Positions 48,926 through 49,684 of a stretch of DNA of 49,684 nucleotides are shown here, piece by piece. Origin of the DNA: Bryobacterales bacterium (GTDB lineage Bacteria; Acidobacteriota; Terriglobia; Bryobacterales; Bryobacteraceae); assembly GCA_027452065.1 (NCBI GenBank), contig DAIDHC010000001.1, positions 1 to 49,684 on the forward strand, in the 5' to 3' direction. Within the stretch, counting starts at the first letter, position 1. Each line of letters begins with the position of its first letter. The notes under the pieces are model-generated. The model saw nothing but the letters and a program-made list of their open reading frames with translations, searched no databases and was not told the DNA's origin. A program made the translations under genes and the position numbers.

Positions 48926-49480
48926 CTATCCCGCCGCCGCCGACGTTGCCTGCCGGAACAGATTCGCGGTCTCCTGGTTTCGCGCGTCGCTGATCCCCAG
49001 CCGGTGGCACTGCGCCGCCGCCGTCGCCCAGTCTCCCGCATCCACCGCGTTCAGCATCGCCGGAAACTTCATCAATCCGCCCAGCCCCAGGTTGAACGCC
49101 ATGTCGAACAGCGCCTCTTGCACCGTTTCCGGATAGCTGTCCCAGCGCGGCAGCGTACGCCGGAGCTGCGCCTCGAACGAGACGACGTCCGCCTGAACCA
49201 GCGCCTCGATGTCCGCGTCGCCCATGCGGCATTGCGTCAGGCTCGCGTAAGCCGCTGCCACCATGCCCTTCGGCGCCGCGCTCACCGCCCCGTAGTCCGC
49301 CGTCACCGCTTCAGTCCCCGCCGGCGCTCCGCCCACCTGCCATGCAAGCGCCGCGGCTGCACCCGCGCTCGGCATCGCATGGCCAACCCCCACCGTTACC
49401 TCGCCTCCCGTACATTTGTACATGTACGGAATTGACCCTTCGTATGTGCGCAGCCTCGCTGCGACCGCCGCCTGGTCCAT
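48926..49480 (-). CDS. T4-type lysozyme (GH24) with Asp-to-Cys substitution
   Basis: A 184-residue muramidase-like protein of the T4 lysozyme family without a signal peptide. The active-site region LRTYEGSIPYMYKCTGGEVT aligns with T4 lysozyme with no gap: Glu14 (T4 Glu11), Cys23 (T4 Asp20), Thr29 (T4 Thr26), then VGVGH. The C-terminal lobe has VQEALFDMAFNLGLGG, the usual GH24 helix. A ~25-residue Ala/Gly-rich insertion follows GHAMPS. T4 lysozyme D20C is known to stay active, so this is not clearly a dead enzyme. AGGAGG lies six bases before the chosen ATG. No holin or phage genes are nearby. Confidence 0.85.
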   Translation of the reverse strand: MDQAAVAARLRTYEGSIPYMYKCTGGEVTVGVGHAMPSAGAAAALAWQVGGAPAGTEAVTADYGAVSAAPKGMVAAAYASLTQCRMGDADIEALVQADVVSFEAQLRRTLPRWDSYPETVQEALFDMAFNLGLGGLMKFPAMLNAVDAGDWATAAAQCHRLGISDARNQETANLFRQATSAAAG

Positions 49481-49519
49481 ATCGAGCCTCCTCAGCCCCA
49501 CCCAGACTCCGAGCTTTCG

Positions 49520-49684
49520 TCACAGTGTCTTCAGATATTCGAGTAGATCATCCTTCTGCCCCGGCGGCAAGTCCGTGCCGTACCGGTGTCCCGCGTTGCT
49601 GTTGCCCGGCGCCGCCGTGTCTACCCGGAACCCGGCCTTTTCCGCCTCCGGACCATCGGAGATGAACCCCACGTTTACCGGATC
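49520..49684 (-). CDS. C-terminal end of a RoxA-like cytochrome, 5' part outside window
   Basis: The last 54 codons of a gene that begins beyond the window; the stop is at 49520-49522. The residues GNSNAGHRYGTDLPPGQKDD and LLEYLKTL are the usual ending of RoxA-like and related di-haem c-type cytochromes (rubber oxygenase-like or peroxidase-like). The haem motifs lie outside the window, so this rests on the ending only. It is 39 bases upstream of the lysozyme gene on the same strand. Confidence 0.55.
   Translation of the reverse strand, partial: DPVNVGFISDGPEAEKAGFRVDTAAPGNSNAGHRYGTDLPPGQKDDLLEYLKTL

Noticed and set aside
1-49684. CRISPR array, prophage, integrase or toxin-antitoxin module
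   Set aside because: No regularly spaced repeats, cas genes, integrase or recognisable toxin-antitoxin pair seen anywhere; the lysozyme lacks phage neighbours.

Overview
The window is a GC-rich, densely packed bacterial chromosome segment with no phage, insertion sequence, integrase or CRISPR array. The best phylogenetic clue is the C-terminal domain of the secreted beta-propeller protein at 26371-28701. It matches the TIGR03437 family, known almost only from Solibacter/Bryobacter-type Acidobacteriota. Secreted FecR, GH79, Tat-type Gfo/Idh/MocA and NamZ/beta-lactamase proteins fit the same group. I infer Acidobacteriota, order Bryobacterales; this rests on family recognition by eye, not on a search.

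Layout. 1-4538 (+): DapA-like lyase (cut by the window edge), IclR regulator, biotin carboxylase, separate biotin carrier protein, DnaC-like ATPase. 4546-10528: DinB protein (-), then Tat-type oxidoreductase, Kbl-type acyltransferase, YjbQ, DUF2203, DUF507 and ribokinase (+). 10262-15126 (-): a GT-C-like membrane protein with an odd tail, TPR protein, CBS protein, MFS exporter, VOC protein. 15321-18896 (+): FecR protein with a clear terminator, LVIVD-like secreted protein, TauE/SafE transporter, DUF6065-like protein. 18919-24865: aldo/keto reductase and a small secreted protein (-), GH79-like hydrolase (+), then the agmatine-to-putrescine pair aguB-aguA and fabG (-). 24919-32355: UbiD decarboxylase (+), TIGR03437 propeller (-), tRNA-His, SSS symporter, APC permease and a 73-residue AT-hook protein behind two palindromic sites (+). 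32386-39211 (-): a cell-envelope stretch with a beta-lactamase/NamZ fusion, pterin carbinolamine dehydratase, L,D-transpeptidase, PP2C phosphatase, a CsgG-like/TPR protein and a small secreted protein. 39402-48006: aldehyde dehydrogenase, large hybrid kinase, beta-barrel-like protein (-), a histidine kinase with an ethylene-receptor-type sensor, and an Ig-like membrane protein. 48020-49684 (-): membrane protein, GH24 lysozyme, and the end of a RoxA-like cytochrome.

How genes work together. AguB and AguA give the last two steps from agmatine to putrescine. The PP2C phosphatase, L,D-transpeptidase, NamZ/beta-lactamase fusion and lysozyme act on, or probably on, the cell wall or its regulation. 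Biotin carboxylase and carrier form half of an acyl-CoA carboxylase whose transferase is not here. No intergenic stretch is longer than about 300 bases.

Most notable observations: (1) many genes carry a TANNNT -10 box only 7-10 bases before the start codon, pointing to leaderless transcription; (2) a complete ETR1-type copper/ethylene site in a histidine kinase; (3) a small AT-hook protein behind a perfect 18-bp palindrome and a related second site; (4) a GH24 lysozyme with Cys in place of the catalytic Asp; (5) a membrane protein whose last ~90 codons run antisense through ribokinase; (6) a tRNA-His with an extra base in the D-arm.
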